5,785 bases of DNA. Source: a bacterium. Its GTDB lineage: Bacteria > Auribacterota > Auribacteria > Auribacterales > Auribacteraceae. The notes below the pieces were generated by a model that was not told where the DNA came from, did no database searches, and saw only the letters and a program-made list of their open reading frames with translations. Of this stretch, positions 4,268-5,785 are shown piece by piece (the stretch's first letter is position 1; every line of letters begins with the position of its first letter). The DNA lies in contig JAGGZS010000185.1 of assembly GCA_021161885.1 (NCBI GenBank), positions 1-5,785 on the forward strand, in the 5' to 3' direction. The position numbers and the translations under genes were made by a program.

Positions 4268-5677
4268 TCAAACGTGTTCTATATCTGTATGGTTAGATAA
4301 TTCACTGTTTGTAGTACATAAATCTGATATAGATAATTTATGAATATCATCGTTGCCTGTAAGCCGCGCAAAATCTTTCAATTCTTTGGTAGAAATTTTT
4401 AGAAAATTAGCAAGCCTTTGCGCAGAACGCTTGATATTAAAGCGAGCTCTCAGCTCAGGATTCTGAGTGGTGATCCCTACCGGACATTTACCAGTATTAC
4501 AAATACGATACTGCTGACATCCCAAAGCGATAAGAGCGGACGTGCCTAACGCTACGGCATCGGCGCCCAACATTATGGCTTTGGCAAAATCGGAAGATAT
4601 CCTTAATCCGCCGGTAATCAACAAAGATATCCCATCACATTTGGCTTTATCCAAAAATTTGCGTGCACGGTAAAGTGAAAATATCGTAGGTATAGACGTA
4701 GACTGCTTGACAAATTTCGGCGAAGCACCGGTTGCGCCGGCACGTCCGTCTATGGTAACAAAATCTGGTTCAGCATAAACAACATACTCAATATCCGCTT
4801 CAATATTACCTGCTGCAATCTTTATCCCGATAGGCCGTCCATCCGATTTTTCTCTCAGCCAAGCTACCTTTTTCTTAAGGTCATCTTTAGTAAGTATATC
4901 TGCAAAATGAGCAGGGCTGATAATATCCTGCCCTTCCGGAAAACCACGAATTTCCGATATTTCCTGAGTTACTTTTTTACCCGGCAGATGACCGCCCATC
5001 CCCGGTTTAGCGGATTGACCAATTTTAATTTCAACAGCATCAGCATTTTTCAAATTTTCATCAGTAATACTGTATTGGTTAGGTACGTATTCAAAGATAT
5101 ATTTATACGAAAAATCTCTCGCTTCCTTAAGTATACCTCCTTCACCTGAACAGGTTGCGGTATACGCGGCGGCGCTTCCTTTTGCCAACGCTATTTTAGC
5201 TTCACGGGATAAAGCTCCGTACGACATATGCGATACATACAACGGCGTTTCTATAACAAGAGGTTTTTTAGCGTTAGGGCCTATAACGGTTTGCGTTTTC
5301 ACCGGTACATCTTTATTTAAAGGAATTTTTGCCAGCTGAGCTCCCTTGATAAGCAAATCATCCCAAGATATAACCGGTTTACGCGACCTCATCGGCTCGA
5401 TTATAGATTCGCCGCTAACCGCTATTTGATGAATATCCGCCATATATTCTTCGCATAAATCGGTTCCCCTTGCCCATTGGCTTAAATAAGATTCTAACAC
5501 ACCTTCCGATGATACAGGCAATGCCGGTTCGGAAGATTCTGTTGCGATTGGTTCAAAATATTTTTTTTTAGATTCACAAACAGGGCATACCCAGTCATCG
5601 GCTAAATCATCCCAGCGCACTCCTTCTTTATCTTCGTCATAACGATGTCCGCAAACACTACATTGGGGTTGTTGCAA
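4268..5677 (-). CDS. Rubredoxin-glutamate synthase (GltB central domain) fusion, FMN and [3Fe-4S]
   Basis: Residues 1-43 are a rubredoxin with iron ligands C6, C9, C31 and C34 (CSVC and CPVC). The loop between the pairs is shorter than in classical rubredoxins (21 residues against about 29). Residues 85-430 are the FMN-binding glutamate synthase domain: SGEGG (177-181), IGQSAKPGMGGHLPGKKV (219-236), GRAGATGA (311-318), GGLRISSDFAKAIMLGADAV (356-375), and the [3Fe-4S] motif C387-x5-C393-x4-C398, the spacing known for GltB. The N-terminal glutamine amidotransferase domain and the C-terminal GXGXG domain of full GltB are absent, as in the archaeal-type or 'FMN-binding glutamate synthase family' proteins. 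The rubredoxin probably passes electrons to the iron-sulfur/FMN centre. The substrate is uncertain, since ammonia would have to come from elsewhere. Start: TTG at 5677; an in-frame TAA lies about 45 bases upstream, and the first in-frame ATG is codon 79, after the rubredoxin, so TTG is needed to keep the cysteines. No Shine-Dalgarno is seen. A -10-like CATAAT (5729-5734) has no good -35. Confidence 0.9.
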   Translation of the reverse strand: MQQPQCSVCGHRYDEDKEGVRWDDLADDWVCPVCESKKKYFEPIATESSEPALPVSSEGVLESYLSQWARGTDLCEEYMADIHQIAVSGESIIEPMRSRKPVISWDDLLIKGAQLAKIPLNKDVPVKTQTVIGPNAKKPLVIETPLYVSHMSYGALSREAKIALAKGSAAAYTATCSGEGGILKEARDFSYKYIFEYVPNQYSITDENLKNADAVEIKIGQSAKPGMGGHLPGKKVTQEISEIRGFPEGQDIISPAHFADILTKDDLKKKVAWLREKSDGRPIGIKIAAGNIEADIEYVVYAEPDFVTIDGRAGATGASPKFVKQSTSIPTIFSLYRARKFLDKAKCDGISLLITGGLRISSDFAKAIMLGADAVALGTSALIALGCQQYRICNTGKCPVGITTQNPELRARFNIKRSAQRLANFLKISTKELKDFARLTGNDDIHKLSISDLCTTNSELSNHTDIEHV

Positions 5678-5785
5678 AAGTATAGGGAAAATTTCTAAAT
5701 TTCTGAAAAGTTGATTGATTTTTTAAAAATTATGTTTTTAGGGTATCTATTTTTGTTCTAAACTCGTTTTTACGCAGAAATTTTC

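Overview
The window is an AT-rich stretch of bacterial chromosome (about one third G+C by eye). It has five apparently intact protein genes, one broken transposon gene and two unusually structured intergenic regions. A PEP-CTERM sorting tail on one secreted protein points to a Gram-negative bacterium with an exosortase system. The PP-loop/NFACT-R thiolase and the rubredoxin-GltB fusion occur in many anaerobic or environmental lineages. A PVC-group or Omnitrophota-like source would fit, but this is an inference from gene content and base composition; no marker gene fixes it.

Layout, left to right. Positions 156-1151 (+) encode a PP-loop tRNA thiolation-type enzyme with a C-terminal NFACT-R-like RNA-binding domain, behind a plausible sigma-70 promoter. 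A 463-base non-coding stretch follows, with a weak terminator hairpin, one copy of a small CGGG-TCAC-CCCG hairpin repeat, two AT-rich dyads, and a promoter for a 104-residue secreted or membrane-anchored protein of unknown function (1615-1929, +). That gene converges on a 225-residue single-pass membrane protein (1976-2653, -). A strong terminator (2795-2830) then separates it from a 211-residue PEP-CTERM protein (2852-3487, -), whose real start is a GTG behind a good Shine-Dalgarno rather than the ATG that overlaps that Shine-Dalgarno.

Positions 3503-4267 hold no intact gene. They contain a second, longer copy of the hairpin repeat with a perfectly foldable three-way junction, then the frameshifted C-terminal remnant of an IS21-family istB helper ATPase (+ strand), then a set of TTGACGCTA-like repeats, three of them at 22-23 base spacing, that look like an IS21 transposase-binding end, and a third, inverted and degenerate hairpin copy. 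The last gene (4268-5677, -) is a rubredoxin domain fused to a stand-alone FMN/[3Fe-4S] glutamate-synthase-type domain, starting at TTG with no visible Shine-Dalgarno.

The genes do not form one pathway; most look like single-gene transcription units. The least explained parts are the structured repeat family and the IS21 relic lying between two inverted copies of it. I do not see a complete defence, CRISPR or other multi-gene system here.
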